From DASUFI01 sp036274635 (GTDB lineage: Bacteria; Planctomycetota; B15-G4): a stretch of 8,258 nt of DNA. The stretch is from NCBI GenBank assembly GCA_036274635.1, contig DASUFI010000111.1, positions 1-8,258 of the forward strand, in the 5' to 3' direction. The notes beneath the pieces are model-generated. The model was not told where the DNA came from. It was given only the letters and a program-made list of their open reading frames with translations, and did no database searches. The first letter of the stretch is position 1. The number at the start of each line of letters is the position of its first letter. Both the position numbers and the translations under genes were made by a program. Shown here piece by piece: positions 1 to 7,435 of the stretch.

Positions 1-324
1 CACCACCGAGAGCGGCACGTCCGGCAGCGCGTGCGACTCGCCCCCGCCCTCGACGGCCAGGCCCTTGAGCACGTAGTCGCCCTCGCGCAGCGCGCGCAGC
101 GGCCAGCGCAGCTGGGCGCCGGCGGACGACGCCGCAAGGCCGGGCGGCGCACCGGCCAGGCCCTCGGGCAGCTCGGGCACGGTCAGCGTCGCGCCGTCGG
201 GCAGCGGGCCGCTCACCACGACCTCGAAGCGCCGGCCCAGCAGCACCGGGCCCTCGGGACCCGCCACGCGCAGCTCGCCGTCGGGCGGCGCGAGCAGCGC
301 CAGCGCGGCCAGCAGCGCGATCAC
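1..324 (-). CDS. BatD-like exported protein, N-terminal part (cut by window edge)
   Basis: This frame stays open for 108 codons from a GTG at 324 to the window edge, so the C-terminus is missing. The start overlaps the DUF58 stop by 4 bases (GTGA). GGAGG at 330-334 lies 5 bases upstream of the GTG, the same arrangement as for DUF58, which fixes the start. The protein opens with a short hydrophobic stretch (MIALLAALALLAPP), probably a signal peptide, although it lacks the usual basic residues. It continues as a beta-rich segment: a part on how a property is set (LRVAGPEGPVLLGRRFEVVV), then a strand-rich part ending GDYVLKGLAVEGGGESHALP. That order resembles the N-terminal domain of BatD/oxygen-tolerance proteins, which commonly follow moxR and DUF58 genes. 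No catalytic motif is visible. The BatD assignment rests on context plus general pattern; it could be another exported beta-sandwich protein of the same cluster. Confidence 0.75.
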   Translation of the reverse strand, partial: MIALLAALALLAPPDGELRVAGPEGPVLLGRRFEVVVSGPLPDGATLTVPELPEGLAGAPPGLAASSAGAQLRWPLRALREGDYVLKGLAVEGGGESHALPDVPLSVV

Positions 325-1268
325 CGCAGCCTCCGCTCGCGCTGGCGCAGCCAGGCGATGAGCGGCTCGACCAGCCGGTCGTCGCGCGTGCCGTCGTCGC
401 CCGGCCGCAGCGGGATGTCCACCAGGTCCACGCCGCGCCGCGCCAGCAGCTGGCGCAGACGGCCGTCGCGCTCCTGCGCCCGCTGCGCGAAGGCCTCGCG
501 CACGCGCCGGCTCCCGGCGTCGAGCAGGTGCACGCGGCCGCTCTCAGGGTCGCGCCAGGGAAGCAGGCCCGCGCGCGGCAGCAGGTGGTGGCGCTCGTCC
601 AGCAGGCGCAGCGCCACGACGTCGTGCCGCGCGCAGAGCATGGCCAGTGACCGGTCCCAGTCCTCGTCCAGGAAGTCCGAGAGCAGGAAGACGTGCGCGC
701 GGCGCAGCAGGACGCGCGCGAGGTGGTCGCAGGCCAGCGCCAGCGCGGTGCCCGCTCCGGTGGCCGGGCGGTAGAGCGCCTCGCGCGTCACGCGGAAGGC
801 CTGGCGCAGGCCGCTGCGCGGCGGCAGCTCGAGCTCGATGCGGTCGGAGAAGAGCAGCAGGCCGGCGCGGTCGCCGCTGCCCACGGCCGAGAAGGCCAGG
901 ATGGCGGCCAGCTCGCTGGCCGCCTGGCGCACCGCGCGCGCGCCGCAGCCCAGGCGCGTGCTGGCCGAGACGTCCACCGCGAGCATCAGCGTCTGCTCGC
1001 GCTCCTCCACGAACTTCTTCACGTAGGGCCGGCCGGTGCGCGCGGTCACGTTCCAGTCGATGGAGCGCACGTCGTCGCCGGCCACGTACTCGCGCACCTC
1101 CTCGAACTCCATGCCGCTGCCGCGGAAGACGGAGCGGAAGCCGCCGGCCACCATGTCCGAGACCGCCCGGCGCGTGCGCAGCCGGACGCGCCGCACCGCG
1201 CGCAGGATCTCCGCGGTGGCGGGCTCGTCCGCGCCGTTCTCGCCGGAGACCTGCAGGGTCGCAGCCAC
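321..1268 (-). CDS. DUF58 family protein (vWA-like), MoxR partner
   Basis: The protein is 315 aa from a GTG at 1268, chosen because GGAGG (1274-1278) lies 5 bases upstream. The frame could extend to a GTG at 1427, but those 53 extra residues are arginine-rich, unlike the family, and are encoded by the inserted repeat element. The DUF58 signature is clear: FRGSGMEF (48-55), REYVAGDD (59-66) and SIDWNVTARTG (69-79). It is followed by a von Willebrand A-like metal site DVSAS (99-103) and a second strand, FLLSDFLDED (194-203). No signal peptide or membrane segment is seen, so it is probably cytoplasmic or peripheral. DUF58 proteins are almost always paired with MoxR ATPases and are thought to work with them in folding or metal loading of partner proteins. 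That role is family knowledge, not shown here. The gene lies downstream of moxR and overlaps the next gene by 4 bases; a mobile element now separates it from moxR. Confidence 0.93.
   Translation of the reverse strand: MAATLQVSGENGADEPATAEILRAVRRVRLRTRRAVSDMVAGGFRSVFRGSGMEFEEVREYVAGDDVRSIDWNVTARTGRPYVKKFVEEREQTLMLAVDVSASTRLGCGARAVRQAASELAAILAFSAVGSGDRAGLLLFSDRIELELPPRSGLRQAFRVTREALYRPATGAGTALALACDHLARVLLRRAHVFLLSDFLDEDWDRSLAMLCARHDVVALRLLDERHHLLPRAGLLPWRDPESGRVHLLDAGSRRVREAFAQRAQERDGRLRQLLARRGVDLVDIPLRPGDDGTRDDRLVEPLIAWLRQRERRLR
330..334 (-). promoter_or_regulatory. Ribosome binding site of the BatD-like gene
   Basis: GGAGG on the minus strand lies inside the last codons of DUF58, 5 bases before the GTG at 324. 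It decides the start and implies translational coupling to DUF58. Confidence 0.7.
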
Positions 1269-1273
1269 GGACA

Positions 1274-1278
1274 CCTCC
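1274..1278 (-). promoter_or_regulatory. Ribosome binding site that fixes the DUF58 start
   Basis: GGAGG on the minus strand is followed by TGTCC and GTG at 1268-1266. It lies immediately next to the end of the inserted element: its outermost base (1278) is the first base of the flanking 5-bp repeat. The insertion therefore left it usable. Confidence 0.7.
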
Positions 1279-1282
1279 GCTA

Positions 1283-1443
1283 GGAGCCCTTCGAAGAGGT
1301 CATTCGCGCCGGAAAGCGGGTCTTCCGCGCCGGCTCTTCGTTGCGCGATCCTCGGCGGCCCTCCAGGCCGCCTGCGGTCGCGCGCCTCGATCCGACGCAG
1401 AATCCCTCGCTTCCGGCATCGAAGCACCTCATCGAAGGGCTCC
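1283..1443. mobile_element. MITE-like 161-bp element with terminal inverted repeats
   Basis: The ends are an 18-bp inverted repeat, 1283-1300 against 1426-1443, matching at 17 of 18 positions. On the minus strand the first arm reads GGAGCCCTTCGATGAGGT and the second ACCTCTTCGAAGGGCTCC. Directly outside both ends is the 5-bp repeat CGCTA (plus strand; 1278-1282 and 1444-1448), which looks like a target-site duplication. One more matching base makes the boundary uncertain by 1 bp. The right-hand copy contains the moxR stop codon; the left-hand copy abuts the DUF58 ribosome binding site. Removing the element and one repeat leaves minus-strand TAG-CGGAGGTGTCC-GTG, a normal compact operon junction. 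There is no transposase and no room for one, so mobilisation in trans is inferred. The transposon family is not identifiable from these ends. The alternative is a native structured mRNA element, but the flanking repeats and clean junction argue for insertion. Confidence 0.75.
1308..1425. other. Three internal hairpins of the inserted element
   Basis: Within the element are three inverted repeats in a row. The first is GCCGG/CCGGC (1308-1312 and 1330-1334), with GCGG/CCGC nested at 1316-1319 and 1325-1328. The second is a perfect 7-bp stem with a 5-base loop (1354-1360 and 1366-1372), extended past a 5x5 internal loop by GCGCGA/TCGCGC (1343-1348 and 1378-1383). The third is GCTTC/GAAGC (1409-1413 and 1421-1425). 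With the 18-bp ends as closing stem, the RNA would be a three-arm multibranch structure. High GC favours chance pairing for the short stems; the middle arm and closing stem are the convincing parts. Since moxR transcripts must cross it to reach DUF58, it could affect mRNA stability or relative expression. Confidence 0.5.
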
Positions 1444-1445
1444 CG

Positions 1446-2435
<990 letters not shown>

Positions 2436-2465
2436 CTGTCTTGGCTCCCGGGGGGCGAGGGGGCG

Positions 2466-2471
2466 ATCATA
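2466..2471 (-). promoter_or_regulatory. Candidate -10 box for the moxR cluster
   Basis: In the 75-bp divergent spacer the minus strand carries TATGAT, matching the sigma-70 -10 consensus at 5 of 6 positions, about 30 bases upstream of the moxR GTG. No good -35 hexamer lies at the standard distance. The complementary strand carries CATAAC (2468-2473) and GATCAT (2465-2470). TTGGCT (2441-2446) sits 18 bases before GATCAT and might serve the divergent membrane-protein gene. If both are real, the two promoters overlap and would compete. Confidence 0.35.
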
Positions 2472-2510
2472 ACGACCGGCGAGAGCGCGTGTTGGCGGGC
2501 AGGGCCGGGA

Positions 2511-2999
2511 ATGGCCGAGGATCAGGGCAAGCTGATGGATCGACCGGGGCCGGTACCCGCCAGGACCGTGCGACGCTTCCTGGCGTTCCTCCTCGCCCCA
2601 CTGGGCGCCGGCGTCGCGGCCACGGTGGTCCTGGGGCTTGGCCGCGTGCTCACGCGCGGCCTCGATCCCGCACCGTGGACGGCGTGGCGGTGGTTCGCGA
2701 AGGAGGAGCTGCTCGGACCGGCCGTCGGCGTCACCGTGTTCTCCGCTCCGTACGTCTGGTTGATCGCGCCCTTCGCCGTCGCCTGGCTGCTGAAGCGCGG
2801 CTTTCGGAGCTGGCTTGCCTTCGGCGTGATGGGCGCAGCGCTCGGGGGCGGCGTATTCGTGGCGCTCGCCGTCCTCCGCATCTTCGATGATCCAGGCATC
2901 GCACTGGTGCCCCTCGGGGCGGCCTGTGGATTCGCGGCGGCGCTCACCTACTGGTGCATCGACGTGCGGCCCGACCGCTCGACGGAGCGAGAAGGCTGA
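2511..2999 (+). CDS. Small four-helix membrane protein, function unknown
   Basis: The protein is 162 aa from ATG 2511 (AGGG at 2501-2504, 6 bases upstream). ATG 2535 is nearly as good, with AGGG 7 bases upstream, and would remove only the first 8 residues. Four hydrophobic segments are visible, at about residues 23-44, 73-95, 101-124 and 130-150. They are separated by short loops, one of them with WTAWRWFAKEE (57-67). The N-terminus carries arginines before the first helix, and the tail is charged and short. No catalytic or binding motif is seen, and I do not recognise the family. It is the only plus-strand gene in the window, divergent from moxR and convergent with the next gene. The upstream part of the same open frame (1341-2510) is the antisense of moxR and was excluded. 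Confidence 0.7.
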   Translation: MAEDQGKLMDRPGPVPARTVRRFLAFLLAPLGAGVAATVVLGLGRVLTRGLDPAPWTAWRWFAKEELLGPAVGVTVFSAPYVWLIAPFAVAWLLKRGFRSWLAFGVMGAALGGGVFVALAVLRIFDDPGIALVPLGAACGFAAALTYWCIDVRPDRSTEREG

Positions 3000-3039
3000 G
3001 GGTCAACCGGCCAGTGGTCGGATTCCCGAGCTCGGCACC

Positions 3040-4212
3040 TCACGGCGCGCGCACCTTCAGGACCGTGGCCGCGCGCCCACCGTGATAGATGTTGTCGCAG
3101 CCGAAGATGGGGCCGCCCGGCTCGTCGAGCACCAGCCACACGCCATAGAGGCCGGGCGGCACATCGGCCGGCACCTGCAGGTCGGCCTCGAAGCCGAAGC
3201 TCGTCGGTGGCACCGACACCTCCACCGGCCCGGCCAGCAGCCAGCCGCCGAATCCGTCCCAGTCGATGGGATGGATCGAGGACAGCCAGACGCGCACAGT
3301 GGCCGTCGGCTCCGGGCAGGTCGTGGCCTTCGGGTGCACCACGGCGGCCAGGTGCACGCTCTCGCCCGGCAGCGCCTCGTCCGCGTCGAGCTGCAGCGAG
3401 GCAAAGGTCGGCGGGTTCAGGTCGCCGCCCCCTGGATTGGCGCCAGCAGCCGGCCCGGACGGCTTCTTCACCTTGCCGAGCACTGTCTTGTGGCTGTGCA
3501 CGCGCACGTGCACCGACGACAGTCCGCCGGCCCCCACCTCGAGCTGCACCTGCGAGAACTCGAAGCTCGCGTCGAGCTTGACCAGGTCGGGATAGGGCTT
3601 CCCGCTCACCGTGCCCGGGAGCGAGAAGCCGCTCGCGTACGGCGAGTCCACGAGCGCCGGCGGCGTCACGAGCAGCTCGGGCACGCTCGCCTGCGGCCAG
3701 CCCTGCGCCTTGTGCGGCAGACTCGCGCGCAGGCGCAGCGTCAGGCCGGGCCGCAGCGCCGCGGCCGTCTGGTAGAAGCCGATCTCAGGATCTCCGACGA
3801 ACCCGACCCACGGATGACTCCACCCCGCCGGCAGCTTCGAGTGCGCGCGCAGCACGTACTTGCCGCTCGAGCCGTCCAGCGAGCGCAGCCGCAGCGCGAC
3901 GGCGCCGCCGCTCCCGAACGGCACCGGGTCCAGCTCGATCACGCCGCCCGGCCCGCCGAGGAAGGTCTTCGTCGGATCGTCGTCCTGCAGCAGATCCACG
4001 GCCCAGCCGACCGCCGGCCCGGGGACCTTGGGCACCACCCGGACGGTCATCAGCTCACCGGGCAGGCCCTCGATGACCCTCAGCTGCGGCACATCCGCGG
4101 CCAGCACGCTGTGCAGCTCGACGCGTGCCGGGAGCCACTGATTCACCATCTGGGCCGCAGCCGCCGGCGCCATGAGCGCCAGGCACGCCATCACCTCGCC
4201 GATCCTGCCCAT
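3040..4212 (-). CDS. Exported protein with possible CARDB-like C-terminal domain
   Basis: This 390-aa protein starts at ATG 4212. AGGAG (4219-4223) lies 6 bases upstream, and the frame's 19-codon upstream extension is unlikely. The N-terminus is a signal peptide (MGRIGEVMACLALMAPAAAAQ), with probable cleavage after the alanine run, so the mature protein is outside the cytoplasmic membrane. The remainder looks beta-rich, without catalytic motifs. From about residue 282 the pattern (LNPPTFASLQLDADEALPGE, later TVRVWLSS, then VPADVPPGLYGVWLVLDEP) resembles the CARDB adhesion-type beta-sandwich. That is a pattern judgement only. A glycine/proline-rich linker (PSGPAAGANPGGGDLNPP) precedes it. The mature part has just two cysteines, in TTCPEP and FGCDN, both in this domain and able to form a disulfide. 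It is convergent with the membrane-protein gene, with a 40-bp gap holding no clear terminator. Confidence 0.85.
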   Translation of the reverse strand: MGRIGEVMACLALMAPAAAAQMVNQWLPARVELHSVLAADVPQLRVIEGLPGELMTVRVVPKVPGPAVGWAVDLLQDDDPTKTFLGGPGGVIELDPVPFGSGGAVALRLRSLDGSSGKYVLRAHSKLPAGWSHPWVGFVGDPEIGFYQTAAALRPGLTLRLRASLPHKAQGWPQASVPELLVTPPALVDSPYASGFSLPGTVSGKPYPDLVKLDASFEFSQVQLEVGAGGLSSVHVRVHSHKTVLGKVKKPSGPAAGANPGGGDLNPPTFASLQLDADEALPGESVHLAAVVHPKATTCPEPTATVRVWLSSIHPIDWDGFGGWLLAGPVEVSVPPTSFGFEADLQVPADVPPGLYGVWLVLDEPGGPIFGCDNIYHGGRAATVLKVRAP

Positions 4213-4218
4213 GGCTGG

Positions 4219-4223
4219 CTCCT
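4219..4223 (-). promoter_or_regulatory. Ribosome binding site that fixes the exported-protein start
   Basis: AGGAG on the minus strand is 6 bases before ATG 4212. It puts the start exactly at the beginning of the signal peptide and argues against the longer frame starting at 4269. Confidence 0.75.
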
Positions 4224-4318
4224 GCTTTCCGAGCCTGCCTGGACGCGCCGCGAGGCAACTTGCCGACATGCGACGCGCACGGGATCACCGACACCCGCGC
4301 CCGCACCCCTTTGCCTGC

Positions 4319-4400
4319 GGCGCCCTGGCATCGTGCGGAGCGGCACGCGTCGCACGGTGTGCCCCCCCGGGACCGCTCCACACGCAGGAAGCAGGGCGCC
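4319..4400 (-). other. 82-nt imperfect hairpin upstream of the exported-protein gene
   Basis: The non-coding stretch 4213-4507 contains a large inverted repeat. The outer arms GGCGCCCTG and CAGGGCGCC (4319-4327 and 4392-4400) match perfectly over 9 bp. After a small internal loop, a 12-bp inner stem pairs 4332-4343 with 4373-4384 (11 of 12 matching). The single inner mismatch (4336/4380) is a G-U wobble in minus-strand RNA but an A-C clash in plus-strand RNA, so the fold suits a minus-strand transcript. The loop (4344-4372) could hold a further 4-bp stem. It lies 107-188 bases before ATG 4212, within a possible long leader, or downstream of the kinase gene. There is no U-run after it, and no flanking repeat comparable to the element at 1283-1443. 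It may be a cis-regulatory RNA, a small RNA, a terminator variant or a degraded repeat. The rest of 4213-4507 shows no gene. Confidence 0.5.
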
Positions 4401-4480
4401 ATGCCCCCCTTGGGCGAGGGGCGCGGGCGTCGGTGAATCCTTGCTGGACTCATCGCGGCAGGCTCGCGCCACGTTCGGGG

Positions 4481-4500
4481 GGCCGTTCAAACGGCCGTTT
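4481..4500 (-). terminator. Hairpin just after the kinase stop, possible terminator
   Basis: Eleven bases past the kinase stop the minus strand reads GGCCGT-TTGA-ACGGCC (4481-4496), a 6-7 bp perfect stem. It overlaps a 12-bp palindrome, AAACGGCCGTTT (4489-4500), so two alternative pairings are possible. No T-run follows on the minus strand. It is either an atypical terminator or an mRNA 3' end stabiliser. Confidence 0.4.
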
Positions 4501-4507
4501 CGCGCGC

Positions 4508-7435
4508 TCAGCGGCGGACGGGCTGCTCCAGCCGCGCGCCGTAGACGCGGTAGGTGGTCGTGCTCTGGTCCTCCAGCAGCAGGCGGATCACGTGCCGGCC
4601 CGGTGAGAGGCGGTCGACCGGGATGGGGAAGGGCTGCCAGCGCATGCCGGTCTCGGTGAGCATGTCGGTGGCGGTGCCGGCGTTCTCGTCCACGCGCACG
4701 AGCAGCATCGCGCGGCCCAGGTACGGCAGGTAGCGCCGCGCGGCGAGCTGGTGCTGCACCAGGAAGCGCCAGCGTCGCAGGCCCGGGTCGTCCGGCACCT
4801 CGAACTCGAAGCGCACCTCGGAGGTGCCGAAGGACCCGAGGCGCAGGTAGCCGTCGCCGCCTGGGGCGTCCTGCTGCCAGGGCGTGCAGCGGATGCCGGC
4901 GGCGCGCGCGAAGCCCGCCAGCGCGGGGGTGTCGTGCGAGAAGCACCACGAGGCCACCGCTTCCCAGCCCGGCTCGGCCGCGGCGGCCGGGGGCGCGTCC
5001 GCCACGCGCACCGACTCGCGCCAGCCCTCCTTGCACTCGACGCCCAGCAGCGTGTCGGGGTCGGGGTCCACCTCCGCCTGCACGCCCGCGAGCTCGGCGC
5101 GCGACTGGGAGAGGCCGTCGAAGAAGGCCTGCGACGCGCCCTCGGCATTCTCCGGGCTGCCCAGCGCCGCGACGCGCCACGCGCACTCGTCCACCAGCTC
5201 GTCCTCGTCGCAGCCGCCTGCCACGCGGCCCCAGGCCTGCGGATCCACGGCACCGGTGCCCGCGAGCAGGGCGCTCAGGGCGCCGCGCGCCGCGGCCGGG
5301 TCGGCGAGCGCCGTCGTGAGGCCCGGCTCGCTGAACCACCAGTCGGCGTCCTGGCCGCGCGGGCCGGTGACGGCCGAGACGTCGAGCGTGCGGCCCTGCG
5401 CGCGAGCCGCGAGGGCCAGCGCGCGCGTGAGCTGCATCACCGCCATGCGCCGGCCGAAGCTGAGCGGCGCCTCGGTGTCGGCCAGCAGCGCGCGCCAGTC
5501 CACGCCGCAGCCGGCGAAGCGCGACCAGAGGCCGTCGACGTCCACGCTCCCGATCTCGCCCAGCGTGTGGGCCCGGCGCACCGTGCGCTCCACGGCCAGC
5601 AGCGCCAGGCGGTGCCGCTCCGAGGCGTAGCCTTCGGCCACCGCGGACTCGAGCAGTCCCGGCGTGTCCGGCAGCGCCGCGCAGCCCGTGAGCGCCGACA
5701 AGGCGTACAGCCGGTCGTCCTCGAACACCGATGGATCGGCCGCGATCTCCAGCAGCCGGCGGCGCAGGCCGTCGCTGGCCTGCGCGCTGCCGGCGTCAAG
5801 CACCGGCCGCTCCATGAACAGTCGCGCGACGAGCATGAGCGCCAGGTGGCCGCTGTCGGCCACTTCGACGTCCGTGCCGCTGGCGCCGGGCTGCAGCGCG
5901 ACCTCGAGGAAGCGCGTGAGCAGCGGCCGCCGCTCAGGGCCCTCCACGCGCAGGGCGGTGACGGCCTCGCGCAGCGCGCCGTCGACGTCGTCCAGGCGCA
6001 GGCGCGTGCACGTGAGCGCCAGCGCGTCGGTGTCGTCGTAGCCGCGGGCGAGCGGCGCGAGCGCCGCGAGGGGCGCGTCGAGCAGCACGCCATCCAGAGC
6101 CGGCGGGATGCGGCGCACGGCGTCCTGCAGCGCGAGGAGGTCCCCGCGCTCGGCTGCGCGCGTCGCGACCCCCGCGCTGCGGGCGGCGCTGGCGGTGACG
6201 ACCACGCCCGCGAGGATCAGGCCCGCGGCCACGAGCACGCCCGCCGTGATCGCCGCGAAGCGCCCCGGCCGCGTGCGCGCCGCGCGGCCCAGGCGCTCGG
6301 GCAGCGGCGCGCGGCGCGCGGAGACGCCGCGCCCGGCCAGCCAGGAGCGCAGGTCGTCGCGCAGCGCGGCCGCGTCGGGATAGCGCCAGCGCGGCTGCGG
6401 GTCGCAGGCGCGCGCGACCACGGCGGCCAGGTCGTCATCCACATCCGGCAGCAGGGCGCGCAGGGGCGGCAGGCCGGCCGAGGCCTGCGCGCGCGCGCCG
6501 GGCAGGCGCGTGGTCAGCAGGTCGTGCAGCGAGACGCCCAGCGCGAAGACGTCGACGCGCCCGTCCACGCCCTGACCGAGCAGCTGCTCGGGCGCGGCGT
6601 AGGCCGGCGTGGCGGCGTGCTGCAGCGTGAGCGTGCCGGCCGGCGCGTCCACGGGGCGCGCCAGGCCGAAGTCCACCAGCACGGCCGTGCCGCCCAGGCC
6701 GGCCAGCGCGCTGACGCCGCAGGGCAGCTCGGTCGACGGCCCCTGCAGCACCACGTTTGCAGGCTTGACGTCGCGGTGCACCAGCTCGGCGGCGTGCACG
6801 CAGGCCAGCGCGTCGGCCACGTCGGCCATCCACGCCACGACCGCGCGACGCCAGGCCGGCGTGGAGCCGCCCGCGGCGGAGGCGCGCGCGAGCACCTGCG
6901 CCAGCGTCGGACCCTCGACCAGGCGCATCGCGTAGTAGAGCAGGCCGCCCTCCTCGCCGAAGCCGTGCACCTCGACCAGGCTGGGATGGTGCAGGCCGGC
7001 GAGCGCCAGCGCCTCGCGCCGCAGCCGCGCGCGGCCGCCGCCGTCGGTGACCGACGCGGGCACCACCTTGAGCGCCACGAGCCGGTCGCCCAGCGAGCGC
7101 TGCCGCGCGCGATAGACTTCGCTCATGCCGCCCACGGCCAGCAGGCCCACCACCGTGAAGTCGCCCAGCGTGTCGCCGGGCAGCAGGCGCGGCGCGCCGG
7201 GGCCCGGGCCGCCGGGCAGGGACGCGCACAGACGCTCGTACTCGATGGCCGCGGCATAGAGCCGCGTGATGGTCTGCTCGTGGCCGGGATGCTTGCTGCG
7301 CAGCGAGTCCAGCAGCGCCGGCGCCCGGGCGGGGCCGCCCGCGTCCAGCGCCTCGAAGAGGTCCGCGAGGATCGCGCGGCGCACCGTGTCCTCGTCGCCG
7401 GAGCGCCCCGGCGGCAGCGCCGTCTCGATGCTCAT
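4508..7435 (-). CDS. Transmembrane Ser/Thr protein kinase with large outer region
   Basis: The protein is 975 aa from ATG 7435, which overlaps the sigma-factor stop by 4 bases (ATGA), indicating coupled translation. The frame continues upstream to 8107 only as antiparallel-frame noise within the sigma gene. Residues 1-90 are mostly helical. The kinase domain runs from about 92 to 370: glycine loop LLAVGGMSEVY (98-108), lysine K123, helix-C glutamate E141, catalytic loop HRDVKPAN (220-227), DFG (255-257), APE (281-283) and D295. All catalytic residues are present. The first loop glycine is Ala100, and a roughly 12-residue insertion separates the catalytic loop from DFG. One membrane helix follows (393-417). 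The outer region of about 558 residues has eight cysteines (476, 585, 643, 742, 751, 801, 831, 850). It ends in a beta-rich block (about 860-970) resembling a jelly-roll, possibly ligand-binding. The partner sigma factor is a plausible target; substrate and signal are unknown. Confidence 0.95.
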   Translation of the reverse strand: MSIETALPPGRSGDEDTVRRAILADLFEALDAGGPARAPALLDSLRSKHPGHEQTITRLYAAAIEYERLCASLPGGPGPGAPRLLPGDTLGDFTVVGLLAVGGMSEVYRARQRSLGDRLVALKVVPASVTDGGGRARLRREALALAGLHHPSLVEVHGFGEEGGLLYYAMRLVEGPTLAQVLARASAAGGSTPAWRRAVVAWMADVADALACVHAAELVHRDVKPANVVLQGPSTELPCGVSALAGLGGTAVLVDFGLARPVDAPAGTLTLQHAATPAYAAPEQLLGQGVDGRVDVFALGVSLHDLLTTRLPGARAQASAGLPPLRALLPDVDDDLAAVVARACDPQPRWRYPDAAALRDDLRSWLAGRGVSARRAPLPERLGRAARTRPGRFAAITAGVLVAAGLILAGVVVTASAARSAGVATRAAERGDLLALQDAVRRIPPALDGVLLDAPLAALAPLARGYDDTDALALTCTRLRLDDVDGALREAVTALRVEGPERRPLLTRFLEVALQPGASGTDVEVADSGHLALMLVARLFMERPVLDAGSAQASDGLRRRLLEIAADPSVFEDDRLYALSALTGCAALPDTPGLLESAVAEGYASERHRLALLAVERTVRRAHTLGEIGSVDVDGLWSRFAGCGVDWRALLADTEAPLSFGRRMAVMQLTRALALAARAQGRTLDVSAVTGPRGQDADWWFSEPGLTTALADPAAARGALSALLAGTGAVDPQAWGRVAGGCDEDELVDECAWRVAALGSPENAEGASQAFFDGLSQSRAELAGVQAEVDPDPDTLLGVECKEGWRESVRVADAPPAAAAEPGWEAVASWCFSHDTPALAGFARAAGIRCTPWQQDAPGGDGYLRLGSFGTSEVRFEFEVPDDPGLRRWRFLVQHQLAARRYLPYLGRAMLLVRVDENAGTATDMLTETGMRWQPFPIPVDRLSPGRHVIRLLLEDQSTTTYRVYGARLEQPVRR

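Noticed and set aside
2522..2947. Minus-strand open frame opposite the small membrane protein.
   Set aside because: The translation is Ser/Pro/Ala-rich with no hydrophobic or motif structure, whereas the plus strand gives four clean membrane helices.
3026..3035. Palindrome CCGAGCTCGG between the convergent genes, considered as a bidirectional terminator.
   Set aside because: It has only 10 bp, no loop and no T-run on either side, and such palindromes are common at this GC content.
4254..4264. Inverted repeat GGCAA-C-TTGCC about 42 bases upstream of the exported-protein start, considered as an operator.
   Set aside because: It is 5-bp arms only, has no second copy, and no recognised promoter is positioned around it.
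4319..4400. Possibility that this hairpin is a second MITE-like insertion.
   Set aside because: Its ends do not resemble those of the 1283-1443 element, and no direct repeat flanks both ends at equal distance.
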